Shown here: one piece after another, positions 19,436 through 29,442 of the stretch | How positions within the stretch are numbered: position 1 is the stretch's first letter | How the letters are laid out: every line of letters starts with the position of its first letter | Assembly (NCBI RefSeq): GCF_024320865.1 | Contig: NZ_JANDBD010000002.1 | Span: forward strand, 372,001 to 436,000 | From: Mycolicibacterium arenosum | GTDB lineage: Bacteria; Actinomycetota; Actinomycetes; Mycobacteriales; Mycobacteriaceae | Direction of reading: 5' to 3' | DNA: 64,000 nt | Notes under the pieces: generated by a model | What the model was told of the DNA's origin: nothing | What the model saw: only the letters and a program-made list of their open reading frames with translations | The model's database searches: none | Program-made: the position numbers and the translations under genes

Positions 19436-20911
19436 TCAGTCCGGCAAGCCGATTCGCCGATACCGGTCCAACCGCTGCGACAGTCGCTCGGCGGCGGGCA
19501 TGTCTCGCAATGCGGACAGTTCGCCCGCGATGGTGGCCGACAACCGTTCGGTGAAGTCGGCGGGAGTGTCGGCGGCATCGGGCTTCTCGGGCACGATCGC
19601 GTCGACGATGCCGTTGCGCATCAGATCCACCGACCGGATGCCCTGCGCCGCAGCGAGTTCCGGTGCGTGATCGACGTCGCGATACACGATGGCGCTCGCA
19701 CCCTCCGGCGGAAGCGGCGCCAGCCACCCGTGCAGGGCGGCGAGCACGCGATCGGCGGGCACCATCGCCAGTGCGGGTCCACCGCTGCCCTGTCCGAGCA
19801 ACACCGACACCGTCGGAGTGTCCAGCGTGACGAGTTCGGCCAAGCAGCGTGCGATCTCGCCCGCCAGACCGTCCTGCTCGGCCTCCACCGAGAGCGCCGG
19901 CCCGACGGTGTCGATCACCGACACCAGGGGCAGTCGAAGTCCCTCGGCCAGCGCCATTCCGCGGCGCGCCTCGCGCAGCGCCGCCGGACCGACAAGGCCA
20001 CCCGCGGCGCGCTGCTGCCCGACGACCACCGCGGGCTGCCCGCCGAACCGCGCCAGCGCCAGCACCGTCGTCGCCGCTTCGCCCTGGTCGGTACCGGACA
20101 GCAGCACCCGCTCGGTCGTGCCGTGCTTCAGCACGTAGCCGATACCGGGTCGATCGGGCCTGCGTGACGCCACCACGGACTCCCAGGCCGGCACATCGGG
20201 CACCGGGCCGGTAGCCGGAACCGGATGCGTTGCGCCCGGCGCATCCGCGACGACGCGCAGTGCCCGGTCGAGCGTCGACCTCAGGAACTCCAGTGGGACG
20301 ACGCCGTCGATGACGCCGTTGCGGTGCAGGTTCTCCGCCACCTGCACCCCCTTCGGGAACGGCTCGCCGTAGAGGTGCTCGTACACGCGCGGCCCGAGGA
20401 AGCCGATCAGCGCGCCGGGTTCGGCGGCGGTTACGTGCCCGAGTGAACCCCACGATGCGAACACCCCGCCCGTCGTCGGGTGCCTCAGGTACACCAGGTA
20501 GGGCAGATGCGCCTTCTTGTGCAGTTCGACGGCGGCGGCGATCTTCACCATCTGGAGGAACGCGACCGTCCCCTCCTGCATGCGGGTACCGCCGGAGCTG
20601 GGCGACGCCACCAGCGGCAGCCCCTCGGCGGTGGCGCGCTCGACGGCCGTGGTGATGCGCTCGGCGGCCGCGACGCCGATGGAGCCGGCCAGGAAGTCGA
20701 ACTCGCAGGCCACCACGGCCACCCGGCGGCCGAACACCCTGCCCTCGCCGGTCAGCACCGATTCATCGAGGCCCGTCGCCGCCCGCGCCGCCGCCAGCTC
20801 GTCGCGATACGAGGCGTTCGGCCGCACGTCCAACGGTGGCGAATCCCAGCTGATGAACGACCCCTCGTCCAGCACGGTGTCGCGCAGGGTGGTGGCGCTG
20901 ATCCGGCTCAC
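19436..20911 (-). CDS. accD3: Acyl-CoA carboxylase carboxyltransferase-like AccD3
   Basis: 491 residues; the M. tuberculosis orthologue Rv0904c is of similar length. The frame covers both halves of the carboxyltransferase fold: the N half with [20 protein letters not shown] and [20 protein letters not shown], and a C half with [22 protein letters not shown]. No adjacent biotin carrier or AccA gene is present, so it would have to work with a distant subunit. It is divergent from echA6 exactly as in M. tuberculosis, with only 38 bases between the starts. The GTG start follows a TAGCCT box by 6 bases (leaderless). Enzymatic role is not established by the sequence alone. Confidence 0.88.
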   Translation of the reverse strand: MSRISATTLRDTVLDEGSFISWDSPPLDVRPNASYRDELAAARAATGLDESVLTGEGRVFGRRVAVVACEFDFLAGSIGVAAAERITTAVERATAEGLPLVASPSSGGTRMQEGTVAFLQMVKIAAAVELHKKAHLPYLVYLRHPTTGGVFASWGSLGHVTAAEPGALIGFLGPRVYEHLYGEPFPKGVQVAENLHRNGVIDGVVPLEFLRSTLDRALRVVADAPGATHPVPATGPVPDVPAWESVVASRRPDRPGIGYVLKHGTTERVLLSGTDQGEAATTVLALARFGGQPAVVVGQQRAAGGLVGPAALREARRGMALAEGLRLPLVSVIDTVGPALSVEAEQDGLAGEIARCLAELVTLDTPTVSVLLGQGSGGPALAMVPADRVLAALHGWLAPLPPEGASAIVYRDVDHAPELAAAQGIRSVDLMRNGIVDAIVPEKPDAADTPADFTERLSATIAGELSALRDMPAAERLSQRLDRYRRIGLPD

Positions 20912-20917
20912 CAGGAA

Positions 20918-20942
20918 AGGCTAGCCGGGTGGTCGTTAGGGT
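20918..20942. promoter_or_regulatory. Back-to-back leaderless promoters of accD3 and echA6
   Basis: On the minus strand TAGCCT (20923-20918) lies 6 bases before the accD3 GTG. On the plus strand TAGGGT (20937-20942) lies 7 bases before the echA6 ATG. The two -10 boxes are 13 bases apart, so polymerases would overlap on this 38-base divergent spacer. Confidence 0.55.
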
Positions 20943-20949
20943 GGTCGGC

Positions 20950-21684
20950 ATGATCGGAGTTACCCGAGAGGGCCACGTCACGACCCTCGAACTGCAACGC
21001 GCCGAGCGCCGCAACGCGCTCAACAGCGAACTCGTCGACGGTTTGCGGGAGGCGATCGAGAGAGCCGCCGCCGACGACACCCGCGTCGTCGTGCTCACCG
21101 GCCAGGGCCACGTCTTCAGTTCCGGTGCGGATCTGTCCGACGCGTCCGGTGTCGCCGAGGAGCTGCCGGACAAGGCCAAGGCGCTGAACATCGCGATCGA
21201 TCAGGCGCCCATCCCGGTGATCGGGGCGATCAACGGCCCGGCCATCGGCGCGGGGGTCATCCTGTCGATGATCTGCGATCTGCGGGTCGTCGCGCCCGAG
21301 GCGTACTTCCAGTTCCCCGTCGCGAAGTACGGCATCGCGCTCGACAACTGGAGCATCCGTCGCCTCGTCTCGCTGGTCGGCCACGGCCGGGCCCGCGGCA
21401 TGCTGATGGCGGCCGATCGGCTGACCGCCGACACCGCCCTGCAGACCGGACTGGCCAACCGGATCGGCACGCTCGCCGACGCCCAGGCCTGGGCGCAGGA
21501 GCTCGCCGGTTTCGCGCCGCTGGCCCTGCAGCACGCGAAGCGGGTCCTCAACGACGACGGCGCCTACGAGGATCCGTGGCCGGCGCATCAGGAGCTCTTC
21601 GACAGGGCCTGGAGCAGCAAGGACATCATCGAGGCACAGGTGGCGCGCATCGAGAAGCGGCCGCCGAACTTCCAGGGGGCCTAG
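20950..21684 (+). CDS. echA6: EchA6, non-catalytic enoyl-CoA hydratase homologue
   Basis: 244 residues from ATG 20950 (a GTG at 20929 in frame is less likely because the -10 box lies between them). It has the crotonase fold with the oxyanion-hole segments [10 protein letters not shown] and [10 protein letters not shown]. Both catalytic glutamates of enoyl-CoA hydratases are lost: the GGGCEL position reads GAGVIL, and the PE of the second site reads PV in FQFPVAKYG. This matches M. tuberculosis EchA6, which binds acyl-CoA and feeds fatty acids to mycolate synthesis rather than hydrating them. Order with accD3 and downstream genes matches Rv0904c-Rv0907. Followed directly by the next ATG. Confidence 0.92.
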   Translation: MIGVTREGHVTTLELQRAERRNALNSELVDGLREAIERAAADDTRVVVLTGQGHVFSSGADLSDASGVAEELPDKAKALNIAIDQAPIPVIGAINGPAIGAGVILSMICDLRVVAPEAYFQFPVAKYGIALDNWSIRRLVSLVGHGRARGMLMAADRLTADTALQTGLANRIGTLADAQAWAQELAGFAPLALQHAKRVLNDDGAYEDPWPAHQELFDRAWSSKDIIEAQVARIEKRPPNFQGA

Positions 21685-22791
21685 ATGTGGGTGCAGGCGG
21701 CCCGGCTGGTGGGGGGCACGGCGGCGGTCGTCGCCGGTGGCTTTGCGCTGCGGGCCGTCCAGGGTGCACCCGCCGCGCTCGGCGCGTCACCGCTGGACAT
21801 CCACCCCGTCGCCAGGAACTCACCCAACTGGAGCGAGGGCGTCTTCCAGAACCTCGAGCCGGCGTCCGACGCGAGCATGACGCGCCAGGATCAGTTCCGG
21901 CTCGTCGGTGAACTCTTCACCGGCAACGAGAAGCGCCAGCCGCCGTTCCCGGTTCCGCTGGTCACCCCGGCCCCGGCTCTGCCCGCGGGGGAGTTGGCCG
22001 TCACCTGGTACGGCCACTCGTCGGCGATCATCGAAATCGACGGCTACCGGGTGCTCGCCGATCCGGTGTGGAGCGACCGGTGCTCGCCGTCGCGCGTCGT
22101 CGGACCCCAGCGCCTCCACGAGCCGCCCTCCGCGCTCGACGCGCTACCCGCGATCGACGCGGTGATCATCAGCCACGACCACTACGACCATCTCGACGTC
22201 GACACCGTCAAGGTGCTCGCGCGCACGCAGCGCGCGAAGTTCTTCGTGCCGCTCGGTATCGGAGCGCATCTGCGGGAGTGGCGGATTCCCGAGGACCGCA
22301 TCGTCGAACTCGACTGGAACGAGAGCGCGACGCTCGGCGAGCTGACGCTGGTGTGCACTCCCGCGCGGCACTTCTCGGGGCGCTTCCTCACTCGCAACGT
22401 CACGCTGTGGTCGTCCTGGGCGCTGATCGGGCCGACGCACCGGGCCTTCTTCGGCGGCGACACCGGCTACACCAAGAGCTTCCCCGACATCGGCGCCGAC
22501 CACGGACCGTTCGACGTCACGCTGATGCCGATCGGCGCGTACCACCCCGGCTGGCCCGACATCCACATGAACCCGGAGGACGCGATCCGGGCGCACCGCG
22601 ACGTCACCGACACGGGCCTCCTGGTGCCCATCCACTGGGCGACGTTCCGCCTCGCACCGCATCCGTGGTCCGAACCGGTCGAGCGCATGCTCGCCGCCGC
22701 GGCCGCGGAGAACGTGCGGGTGGCGACGCCGAGACCGGGTGAGCGCGTCGCGTCCGTGTCGCCGCCATTGGACACGTGGTGGCGGGCCTGA
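21685..22791 (+). CDS. Metallo-beta-lactamase-fold hydrolase (NAPE-PLD/RomA-like)
   Basis: 368 residues; the ATG follows the echA6 stop without a gap, so the genes are coupled. A hydrophobic N-terminal segment (AARLVGGTAAVVAGGFALRA) may act as membrane anchor or signal. The metal site is ISHDHYDHLDVDT, with further ligands in CTPARHFSGR, FFGGDTGYTK and PIHWATFRLAPHPWSEP. It is orthologous by position to Rv0906. The family hydrolyses phosphodiester bonds in lipids such as N-acyl-phosphatidylethanolamine, so a lipid role at the membrane is plausible; the substrate is unproven. Confidence 0.88.
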   Translation: MWVQAARLVGGTAAVVAGGFALRAVQGAPAALGASPLDIHPVARNSPNWSEGVFQNLEPASDASMTRQDQFRLVGELFTGNEKRQPPFPVPLVTPAPALPAGELAVTWYGHSSAIIEIDGYRVLADPVWSDRCSPSRVVGPQRLHEPPSALDALPAIDAVIISHDHYDHLDVDTVKVLARTQRAKFFVPLGIGAHLREWRIPEDRIVELDWNESATLGELTLVCTPARHFSGRFLTRNVTLWSSWALIGPTHRAFFGGDTGYTKSFPDIGADHGPFDVTLMPIGAYHPGWPDIHMNPEDAIRAHRDVTDTGLLVPIHWATFRLAPHPWSEPVERMLAAAAAENVRVATPRPGERVASVSPPLDTWWRA

Positions 22792-22796
22792 CCGGC

Positions 22797-22802
22797 TAGC
22801 GT
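22797..22802 (+). promoter_or_regulatory. -10 box (TAGCGT), leaderless
   Basis: TAGCGT ends 6 bases before the GTG at 22809, predicting a leaderless transcript for the lipoprotein gene and ctpE separate from the echA6 transcript. Confidence 0.45.
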
Positions 22803-22808
22803 GCTGGT

Positions 22809-24419
22809 GTGATCCCGCCCCGCCGTTCCGTCGCCTGTCTCGCCGCCGTCGCGCTCCTCGTGGTTGGCTGCGACGCCCGACCCGCGGAGCCCGCCCAACC
22901 GTCGGCGTCGTCGGCGAGCAAGCCGCCCGAACTCGGCAACGTCCCACCCCCGCTCGTTCCGGCAATGCCGCTGCCGGAGAACGCCGTCGAGAACGCCGTC
23001 GCCAAGCTGGACGGACTCGCCGAGGACCTGCTGAAGAAGTCCGGGCTGCCCGGCATGGCCGTCGCCGTGGTGCACGGCGGAAAGAGCGTGTACGCCAAGG
23101 GCTTCGGGGTCAAGGACAACCGCAAGCCAACCGACGACCCGGCGAACAGGGTTGATCCCGATACGGTGTTCCAACTCGCCTCCGTCTCGAAGTCGCTGGC
23201 CTCGACGGTCGTCGCCCATCAGGTCGGGGAGAAGGCGATTGGTTGGGACACGCCCATCGTCGAGAAGCTGCCCTGGTTCGCGCTCTCCGATCCGGCAGTC
23301 ACCCGCATGGTCACGATCGGGGACATGATGTCGCATCGGTCGGGGCTGCCGGACCACGCGGGCGATCTGCTCGAGGACCTCGGCTACGACCGGCAGCAGA
23401 TTCTCGAGAAGCTACGTGACTTCCCGCTCGATCCGTTCCGAATCTCCTATGCCTACACCAACTACGGCTACACGACGGGTGCCGAAGCGGCAGCCTTCGG
23501 TGCGGGCAAGTCGTGGGAGGACCTCAGCCGGGACGTGCTGTACGCGCCGCTCGGCATGAGCTCGACGAGCTCCGAGTTCGCCGACTACGAGGCCCGGCCG
23601 GACCGCGCCGTCGGACACATCCGCCTCGGGGACAAGTACGCGCCCGACTACGTCCGCGACCCGCAACAGCAATCGCCGGCGGGCGGCGCGAGCAGTTCGG
23701 TCAACGACATGACCCACTGGCTGGCGATGGTCCTCGGCAACGGCACCTACGAGGGCAGGCAGATCATCGACCCCGCGGCACTGCTCCCCGCGCTGACTCC
23801 CCAGATCACCTCCGATCGCGGTAGCGAGCCCGCGATGCGATCGGGTTCCTACGGTTACGGTTTCAACATCAGCACGACGTCGACCGGGAGACAGCAGATC
23901 AGCCATTCGGGTGCCTTCGAACTCGGCGCGGCGACCAACGTCCTGCTGCTGCCGTCGGCCGACGTCGGGATCGTCGTGCTGACCAACGGCACCCCGTCGG
24001 GCGCACCGGAGACGTTGACCGCCGAGTTCGCCGATCTGGTGCAGTACGGCGAGGTGCGCGAGGACTGGTGGACGCCGTACCACAACGCCTTCCAGCAGAT
24101 GGAGGAGCCGACCGGCTCACTGGTGGGGCAGACCGCGCCGGCCAGTCCCGCTCCGCCCGCCCCGCTGGCGAGCTACGTCGGCGACTACGCCAACCCGTTC
24201 TGGGGACCCGCCAGGATCACCGAGAAGGACGGAGGCCTGCAGCTCGCGCTCGGGCCTAAACTGACTGTGCCGCTGAAGCACTGGGACGGAAACGTGTTCA
24301 GCGTCAGCTTCGTCACCGAGAACTCGAACCCCGGCAGCGTCTCGAAGGCGACGTTCGACGGGAACACGCTGACGCTGGAGTACTGGGACGAATTCGGAAG
24401 AGGGACGTTCACCAAGTGA
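22809..24419 (+). CDS. Serine beta-lactamase-like lipoprotein (class C/esterase family)
   Basis: 536 residues. A lipoprotein signal peptide ends in LLVVGC (lipobox, Cys near residue 20), followed by a Pro/Ser-rich linker. The beta-lactamase fold (about 70-410) shows the SxxK motif in [11 protein letters not shown], a YxN-like YTNYGY and HSGAF in place of KTG. Such proteins are D-alanyl carboxypeptidases, esterases or beta-lactamases on the outside of the membrane. A C-terminal DUF3471-like domain (about 445-536; [20 protein letters not shown]) is common in this group. It is the positional equivalent of Rv0907. The stop overlaps the ctpE GTG by 4 bases (GTGA). Confidence 0.88.
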   Translation: MIPPRRSVACLAAVALLVVGCDARPAEPAQPSASSASKPPELGNVPPPLVPAMPLPENAVENAVAKLDGLAEDLLKKSGLPGMAVAVVHGGKSVYAKGFGVKDNRKPTDDPANRVDPDTVFQLASVSKSLASTVVAHQVGEKAIGWDTPIVEKLPWFALSDPAVTRMVTIGDMMSHRSGLPDHAGDLLEDLGYDRQQILEKLRDFPLDPFRISYAYTNYGYTTGAEAAAFGAGKSWEDLSRDVLYAPLGMSSTSSEFADYEARPDRAVGHIRLGDKYAPDYVRDPQQQSPAGGASSSVNDMTHWLAMVLGNGTYEGRQIIDPAALLPALTPQITSDRGSEPAMRSGSYGYGFNISTTSTGRQQISHSGAFELGAATNVLLLPSADVGIVVLTNGTPSGAPETLTAEFADLVQYGEVREDWWTPYHNAFQQMEEPTGSLVGQTAPASPAPPAPLASYVGDYANPFWGPARITEKDGGLQLALGPKLTVPLKHWDGNVFSVSFVTENSNPGSVSKATFDGNTLTLEYWDEFGRGTFTK

Positions 24420-26800
24420 CGAACACGGTGGCCGTCGGCCTGACCGATGCGGAGGTGGCGCAGCGCGTCGCCGAGGGCAAGACCAACGACGTGCCGAATC
24501 GCGCCGCCCGCAGCGTCTCGGAGATCTGGCGTGCCAACGTCTTCACCCGGATCAACGCGATCCTCGGCGTGCTGCTGATCATCGTGCTGTCGACGGGGTC
24601 GGTGATCAACGGCCTGTTCGGCCTGCTCATCGTCGCCAACAGCGGCATCGGCATCATCCAGGAACTGCGCGCGAAGAAGACGCTCGACAAGCTGGCGATC
24701 GTCGGGCAGGCGAAACCGTTGGTGCGCAGGCAATCCGGCACGGCACCGCTGAACCCCAACGAGGTGGTGCTCGACGACGTCATCGAACTCGGTCCCGGCG
24801 ACCAGATCGTCGTCGACGGGGACGTCATCGAGGAGGCCAACCTCGAAGTCGATGAGTCGCTGCTGACCGGCGAGGCCGATCCGATCGCGAAGGACGCCGG
24901 CGACAAGGTGATGTCGGGCAGTTTCGTGGTCGCAGGCAGCGGCGCCTACCGGGCGACGAAGGTCGGTCGCGAGGCCTACGCCGCCCAGCTGGCGGAGGAG
25001 GCCAGCAAGTTCACCCTGGTCAAATCCGAACTGCGCAGTGGTATCAACAAGATCCTGCAGTTCATCACGTACCTGCTGATCCCGGCGGGCGCGCTCATCA
25101 TCTACACCCAGCTGTTCACGACGGATGCGGGCTGGCGGGAATCGGTGCTGCGCATGGTCGGCGCGCTGGTGCCGATGGTGCCGGAGGGCCTGGTGCTCAT
25201 GACGTCGATCGCGTTCGCCGTCGGGGTGATCCGGCTGGGCCAGCGGCAGTGTCTGGTGCAGGAACTGCCCGCCATCGAGGGGCTGGCGCGCGTGGACGTC
25301 GTGTGCGCCGACAAGACGGGGACACTGACTGAGAACGGCATGCGGGTCAGCGACCTCAAGTCCTTCACTGCCGATCACGTCGAGAACGTGTTGGCGCAGT
25401 TGGCTTCCGACGACGCCCGGCCGAACGCGAGCATGGCGGCCATCGGCGAGGCATACGGAGCGGCGCCCGGCTGGACGGCGACCGCCAGCGCACCCTTCAA
25501 GTCGGCGACCAAGTGGAGTGGCACGTCGTACGAAGATCACGGCAACTGGGTCATCGGCGCGCCGGACGTGCTGCTGGATCCGGCCTCGCCCGATGCGGAG
25601 GAGGCCGAGCGGATCGGCGCCAAGGGGTTGCGGGTGCTGCTGCTGGGCTCGTCGGACCGCGCCGTCGACGCGCCCGACGCCCCCGGTACCGTCACCCCCG
25701 TCGCGCTGGTGGTGCTCGAGCAGCGGGTCCGCCCCGATGCCAGGGAGACGCTGGATTACTTCGCCTCCCAGAAGGTCTCGGTGAAGGTCATCTCCGGTGA
25801 CAACGCGGTGTCGGTGGGGGCGGTGGCCGGGTCACTCGGCCTCGAGGGCGAGACGATGGACGCCCGCAAGCTGCCCGAGGCACCGGAGGCGCTGGCGGAC
25901 ACGCTGCAGGAGTACACGACCTTCGGCCGAGTGCGGCCCGATCAGAAGCGCGCGATGGTGCACGCGCTACAGTCGCGCGGCCACACCGTCGCGATGACGG
26001 GGGACGGCGTCAACGACGTGCTGGCGCTCAAGGACGCCGATATCGGGGTGGCCATGGGATCCGGCAGCTCCGCGTCGCGGGCGGTCGCGCAGATCGTGTT
26101 GCTGGACAACAAGTTCGCGACCCTGCCGTACGTGGTCGGTGAGGGCAGGCGCGTCATCGGCAACATCGAGCGCGTCTCGAATCTGTTCCTGACCAAGACC
26201 GTGTACTCGGTGCTGCTCGCCATGCTGGTCGGGTTGGCGGGGGTGGGTTCGAAGCTGTTCGGCACCGATCCGCTGCTGTTCCCCTTCCAGCCGATCCACG
26301 TCACGATCGCGGCGTGGTTCACCATCGGCATTCCGGCGTTCGTGTTGTCGCTTGCGCCGAACAACGAACGCGCACACACCGGTTTCGTGCGACGCGTGAT
26401 GATGTCGGCGTTGCCGTCGGGACTCGTCGTCGGTGTCGCGACGTTCACGTCGTACCTGCTGGCGTATCAGGGCAGGACGTCCACGGAGGTCGAGCAGACG
26501 CAGGCGTCGACCGCGGCCTTGATCACACTGTTGGTGAGCGCCCTCTGGGTGCTGGCGGTCGTCGCTCGGCCCTACGAGTGGTGGCGGGTGGCACTGGTGT
26601 CGGTGTCCGCCCTGGCCTACGTCGTCATCTTCTCGATCCCGCTGGCGCGGAAGACGTTCATACTGGATCCGTCCAATGTTCAGCTCACGGTGACGGCTCT
26701 GCTGATCGGCCTGATGGGTGCCCTGCTCATCGAGGTGATCTGGTGGATTCAGGGCCGCATCCTGGGCGAGCGCCGCCGGTTGTGGAGAACGGCGGATTAG
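24416..26800 (+). CDS. ctpE: P-type ATPase CtpE (Ca2+ transporter)
   Basis: 794 residues, near the 797 of M. tuberculosis CtpE. The actuator loop is LTGEADP, the phosphorylated aspartate is Asp299 in [12 protein letters not shown], and the hinge is [22 protein letters not shown]. Ten membrane helices are expected, with the last six after about residue 590. M. smegmatis CtpE has been described as a calcium uptake P-type ATPase important for cell-surface integrity. Overlap with the upstream stop indicates co-translation with the beta-lactamase-like lipoprotein, which may link calcium supply to envelope maintenance (inference). Confidence 0.93.
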   Translation: MTNTVAVGLTDAEVAQRVAEGKTNDVPNRAARSVSEIWRANVFTRINAILGVLLIIVLSTGSVINGLFGLLIVANSGIGIIQELRAKKTLDKLAIVGQAKPLVRRQSGTAPLNPNEVVLDDVIELGPGDQIVVDGDVIEEANLEVDESLLTGEADPIAKDAGDKVMSGSFVVAGSGAYRATKVGREAYAAQLAEEASKFTLVKSELRSGINKILQFITYLLIPAGALIIYTQLFTTDAGWRESVLRMVGALVPMVPEGLVLMTSIAFAVGVIRLGQRQCLVQELPAIEGLARVDVVCADKTGTLTENGMRVSDLKSFTADHVENVLAQLASDDARPNASMAAIGEAYGAAPGWTATASAPFKSATKWSGTSYEDHGNWVIGAPDVLLDPASPDAEEAERIGAKGLRVLLLGSSDRAVDAPDAPGTVTPVALVVLEQRVRPDARETLDYFASQKVSVKVISGDNAVSVGAVAGSLGLEGETMDARKLPEAPEALADTLQEYTTFGRVRPDQKRAMVHALQSRGHTVAMTGDGVNDVLALKDADIGVAMGSGSSASRAVAQIVLLDNKFATLPYVVGEGRRVIGNIERVSNLFLTKTVYSVLLAMLVGLAGVGSKLFGTDPLLFPFQPIHVTIAAWFTIGIPAFVLSLAPNNERAHTGFVRRVMMSALPSGLVVGVATFTSYLLAYQGRTSTEVEQTQASTAALITLLVSALWVLAVVARPYEWWRVALVSVSALAYVVIFSIPLARKTFILDPSNVQLTVTALLIGLMGALLIEVIWWIQGRILGERRRLWRTAD

Positions 26801-26809
26801 GGCGGAGGT

Positions 26810-26815
26810 TAGGCT
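26810..26815 (+). promoter_or_regulatory. -10 box (TAGGCT) of the antitoxin-like gene
   Basis: TAGGCT ends 6 bases before the ATG at 26822, giving a probable leaderless promoter for the antitoxin/toxin-like pair within the ctpE-distal spacer. Confidence 0.45.
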
Positions 26816-26821
26816 GACGCC

Positions 26822-27058
26822 ATGGGATTTCTCGATACGGTGAAGAACCTGGTCTCGAAGAACGCCGACAAGGTGGACACGGCCATCGACAAGGTCGGCG
26901 ACGCCGTCGACAAGAAGACCGGCAATAAGTACAAGAGCGTCGTCGACAAGGCGCAGGATGCGGCGAAGAAGGCCGTCGACAAGCAGGTGCCCCCCACCCA
27001 GCAGTCCGGCCAGACGCCACCTGCCAACGATCCTCCGACGGCACCTCCGATCTCGTAA
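26822..27058 (+). CDS. MT0933/Rv0909-like antitoxin-family protein
   Basis: 78 residues, lysine-rich and very hydrophilic (VDTAIDKVGDAVDKKTGNKY, then KAQDAAKKAVDKQV), ending in a Pro/Thr-rich tail. The length, composition and position after ctpE match M. tuberculosis Rv0909 (about 59 residues), the founder of the MT0933 antitoxin family. The next gene follows the stop immediately. The antitoxin assignment rests on family naming; the sequence itself shows only an amphipathic helical protein. Confidence 0.8.
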   Translation: MGFLDTVKNLVSKNADKVDTAIDKVGDAVDKKTGNKYKSVVDKAQDAAKKAVDKQVPPTQQSGQTPPANDPPTAPPIS

Positions 27059-27490
27059 ATGGCGAAGCTGTCGGTGTCGGTCGACGTCCCGCTGCCGCCC
27101 GAGCAGGCGTGGGCCGCGGCGTCCGATCTCTCCCGCTACAAGGAATGGCTGACCATCCACCGGGTGTGGCGCAGCGTGCTCCCCGAAACGCTCGGAAAGG
27201 GCACCGAGATCGCCTCCATCATCGAGGTGAAGGGCATGCCCAACCGGATCGACTGGACGATCGTCAACTGGAAGGCGCCCGAGTCGATGACGCTCAACGG
27301 CGAGGGCAAGGGTGGTGTGAAGGTGAAGCTGATCGGGAAGATCAAGCCCGCCACGGACGGCGCGACCGTCACCTTCGACGTGCACCTCGGCGGGCCTGCG
27401 CTGTTCGGGCCGATCGGCATGGTGGTGGCCGGCGCGCTGAAGAGCGACATCCGCGAGTCGCTGGAGAAGTTCAAGGCCGTGTTCGCGTGA
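27059..27490 (+). CDS. SRPBCC-family protein (Rv0910-like, putative toxin)
   Basis: 143 residues, as in Rv0910 (144). An SRPBCC/polyketide-cyclase fold spans the whole protein: MAKLSVSVDVPLPPEQAWAA at the N-terminus and ALKSDIRESLEKFKAVFA as the long C-terminal helix. The fold makes a hydrophobic cavity for lipids or small molecules. It directly follows the antitoxin-like gene and overlaps the next methyltransferase start (GTGA), so all three are probably one transcript. The toxin role is a literature label for the M. tuberculosis pair; a lipid-binding or lipid-processing role with the methyltransferase is an alternative. Confidence 0.85.
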   Translation: MAKLSVSVDVPLPPEQAWAAASDLSRYKEWLTIHRVWRSVLPETLGKGTEIASIIEVKGMPNRIDWTIVNWKAPESMTLNGEGKGGVKVKLIGKIKPATDGATVTFDVHLGGPALFGPIGMVVAGALKSDIRESLEKFKAVFA

Positions 27491-28704
27491 CCGCGGCGGA
27501 CCGCCTCGCCGACGTTGTGCGCGACGCAGCGGGTATCGAACTCCCCGTTCGGGTGCGCGCCTGGGACGGCAGCGAGGCGGGTCCGGTCGGCGGCCCCGTC
27601 CTCGTCATCAAACGCCGCCGCGCGCTGCGCCGACTGCTGTGGGCGCCGGGCGAAATGGGTTTGGCACGTGCGTATGTGACGGGTGACATCGACGTCGACG
27701 GTGATCTCGCCGACGGATTCCGGCAGGCGTGGGCGATGGCGGCGACCCGCTCGCCCGCGCCGACCGGCTGGCGCTCGCGTGCCGTCGCGGCCGCGGGGGC
27801 GGTCCGACTCGGTGCCGTTGGGCCGCCGCCCAAACCGCCGGTGTCGGAGGCCAAGCTGACCGGACGTCTTCACACGCGCCTGCGCGATCGTGCGGCGATC
27901 GCACACCACTACGACCTCTCCAACGAGTTCTACGAACTGCTGCTCGACGAGCACATGGCCTACTCGTCGGCTTACTACACCCACGACGGCCAGACGCTGC
28001 ACGACGCGCAGACCACGAAGCTCGAATTGGTCTGTCAGAAACTGGGTTTGACGAAGGGGCAGCGGCTGCTCGACGTCGGCTGCGGGTGGGGTTCGATGAT
28101 CCTGCACGCCGCGCGGACGCACGGGGTGCACGCCACCGGGATCACGCTGTCCGCCGAGCAGCGGGACTTCATCGTCGCGCGGGTGGCCGCGGAGGGGCTC
28201 GGTGACCTCGTCGACGTGCGGTTGCAGCACTACCGCGAATTCGACGATCCGCCCGGCACTTTCGATGCGGTCAGCTCGATCGAGATGGGTGAGCACGTCG
28301 GCGAGCGGCACTACCCCGGCTACGTCGACGTGATGTACCGCGCGCTCACACCGGGCGGGCATCTGCTGCTGCAGCAGATGTCGCGCAACGCCGACGCCGC
28401 GCCCGGCGGCGGGCCGTTCATCGAGTCGTACATCGCGCCGGACATGCACATGCGACCGCTGTGGCAGACGGTGCGGCATCTTCAGGACGGCGGCTTCGAG
28501 ATCCGCGACGTCGAAGCGATGCGCGAGCAGTACGTACGCACCGTCGAGCACTGGCTCGAGACGTTCGACGCGAACTACGACCGGTTCGTCGCGCTGCAGG
28601 GCGAGGAGGTGGCCAGAGTCTGGCGCCTGTACCTCGTCGGCGGCGGTCTGGCGTTCGAACAGGGCCGGATGGGCGTGGACCAACTGCTCGCGCGCAAACC
28701 CTGA
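27487..28704 (+). CDS. Cyclopropane-fatty-acyl-phospholipid synthase-family methyltransferase
   Basis: 405 residues from GTG 27487, overlapping the upstream stop (GTGA); the longer in-frame extension lies inside the SRPBCC gene and is spurious. An N-terminal region (about 1-120) precedes the SAM-binding fold with RLLDVGCGWGSMILHAA. Family motifs include HYDLSNEFYELLLDEHMAYSS and SSIEMGEHVGERHYPGY. Members methylenate or methylate unsaturated acyl chains of membrane lipids. Compared with UfaA1 (48247-49521 here) it is a second, divergent member. Product chemistry (cyclopropane versus methyl branch) cannot be deduced. Confidence 0.9.
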   Translation: MTAADRLADVVRDAAGIELPVRVRAWDGSEAGPVGGPVLVIKRRRALRRLLWAPGEMGLARAYVTGDIDVDGDLADGFRQAWAMAATRSPAPTGWRSRAVAAAGAVRLGAVGPPPKPPVSEAKLTGRLHTRLRDRAAIAHHYDLSNEFYELLLDEHMAYSSAYYTHDGQTLHDAQTTKLELVCQKLGLTKGQRLLDVGCGWGSMILHAARTHGVHATGITLSAEQRDFIVARVAAEGLGDLVDVRLQHYREFDDPPGTFDAVSSIEMGEHVGERHYPGYVDVMYRALTPGGHLLLQQMSRNADAAPGGGPFIESYIAPDMHMRPLWQTVRHLQDGGFEIRDVEAMREQYVRTVEHWLETFDANYDRFVALQGEEVARVWRLYLVGGGLAFEQGRMGVDQLLARKP

Positions 28705-28708
28705 GGGG

Positions 28709-29392
28709 TCAGCCGGACAGGGCGCGGATGCCGCGTCCGATGAGGATCGCGCCGATCATGACGAACAGGACCATCATCACGGTCTTCTCATTGGCCTGCA
28801 GCCACTCCCGGAGCGCGGTGAGCTTGGTTCGGGCAGCCTCACCGCCGACCAGGTAGGCGAGCAGGGGCACGGTCACGTTCACCGTCGCCGCCACCACGAA
28901 CACCACGACGAACGCGACGTCGCCCGGCGCGCTCATTCTGGCCGCGGCGATGTCCACCCCGACCAGCACGCCGATGGAGAGGCTCGCCGGATCGATCGCG
29001 GTGACGGCCAGGCCCAGCCCGAACGAACCACGTGCCGAGACGCCGTCGACGTGACGGGCCAATCGGCTCGGCTCCCCACTGGGAGTCGTGCCGCGGCGCA
29101 GAAACATCCGAGCGGCGAGCGCCAGCAGGGCGACGCCCACCACGATCCTGATGATCGACACAACGGGTGAGGGATGCGCGCGATGCCCGAGACCGGGGTC
29201 ATCGACGGCCGATGCGATCACCAGCGCGGCGCCGATCAGCACCGCGAGCCCGGTCAGTCGGCCGCCCACGAACCCGAACCCCTTGGCCGTGGCCCCGTCG
29301 GAGGCCAGGATGAGCATGAGGGCGATGATCGGTAAGGGTCCCGTCGCCAGCGCGACAGCTAGCGGAAACAGTTCGCCGATCACGCCACCCAT
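28709..29392 (-). CDS. GAP-family membrane protein (Sap-like)
   Basis: 227 residues and six hydrophobic segments, with short loops and a central charged loop (RRGTTPSGEPSRLARHVDG). The N-terminus LFPLAVALATGPLPIIALML and the later TAIDPASLSIGVLVG are typical of the GAP/SfLAP family, which includes the sulfolipid-addressing protein Sap and the glycopeptidolipid transport accessory protein Gap of mycobacteria. A role in moving lipids across the inner membrane is inferred from the family. It is convergent with the methyltransferase (4 bases between stops). Confidence 0.82.
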   Translation of the reverse strand: MGGVIGELFPLAVALATGPLPIIALMLILASDGATAKGFGFVGGRLTGLAVLIGAALVIASAVDDPGLGHRAHPSPVVSIIRIVVGVALLALAARMFLRRGTTPSGEPSRLARHVDGVSARGSFGLGLAVTAIDPASLSIGVLVGVDIAAARMSAPGDVAFVVVFVVAATVNVTVPLLAYLVGGEAARTKLTALREWLQANEKTVMMVLFVMIGAILIGRGIRALSG

Positions 29393-29429
29393 GGTCCGTG
29401 AAACTACCTCGTGTTGCGAGTCCGCTGGC

Positions 29430-29435
29430 TACACT
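29430..29435 (+). promoter_or_regulatory. -10 box (TACACT), leaderless
   Basis: TACACT ends 7 bases before the ATG at 29443, the chosen start of the amidohydrolase. Confidence 0.5.
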
Positions 29436-29442
29436 GCAGCCG

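Noticed and set aside
27109..27486. N-terminal extension of the cyclopropane-synthase-family gene
   Set aside because: It lies inside the SRPBCC gene in another frame and is Arg/Gly-rich. The GTG at 27487 with GTGA overlap is a better start.
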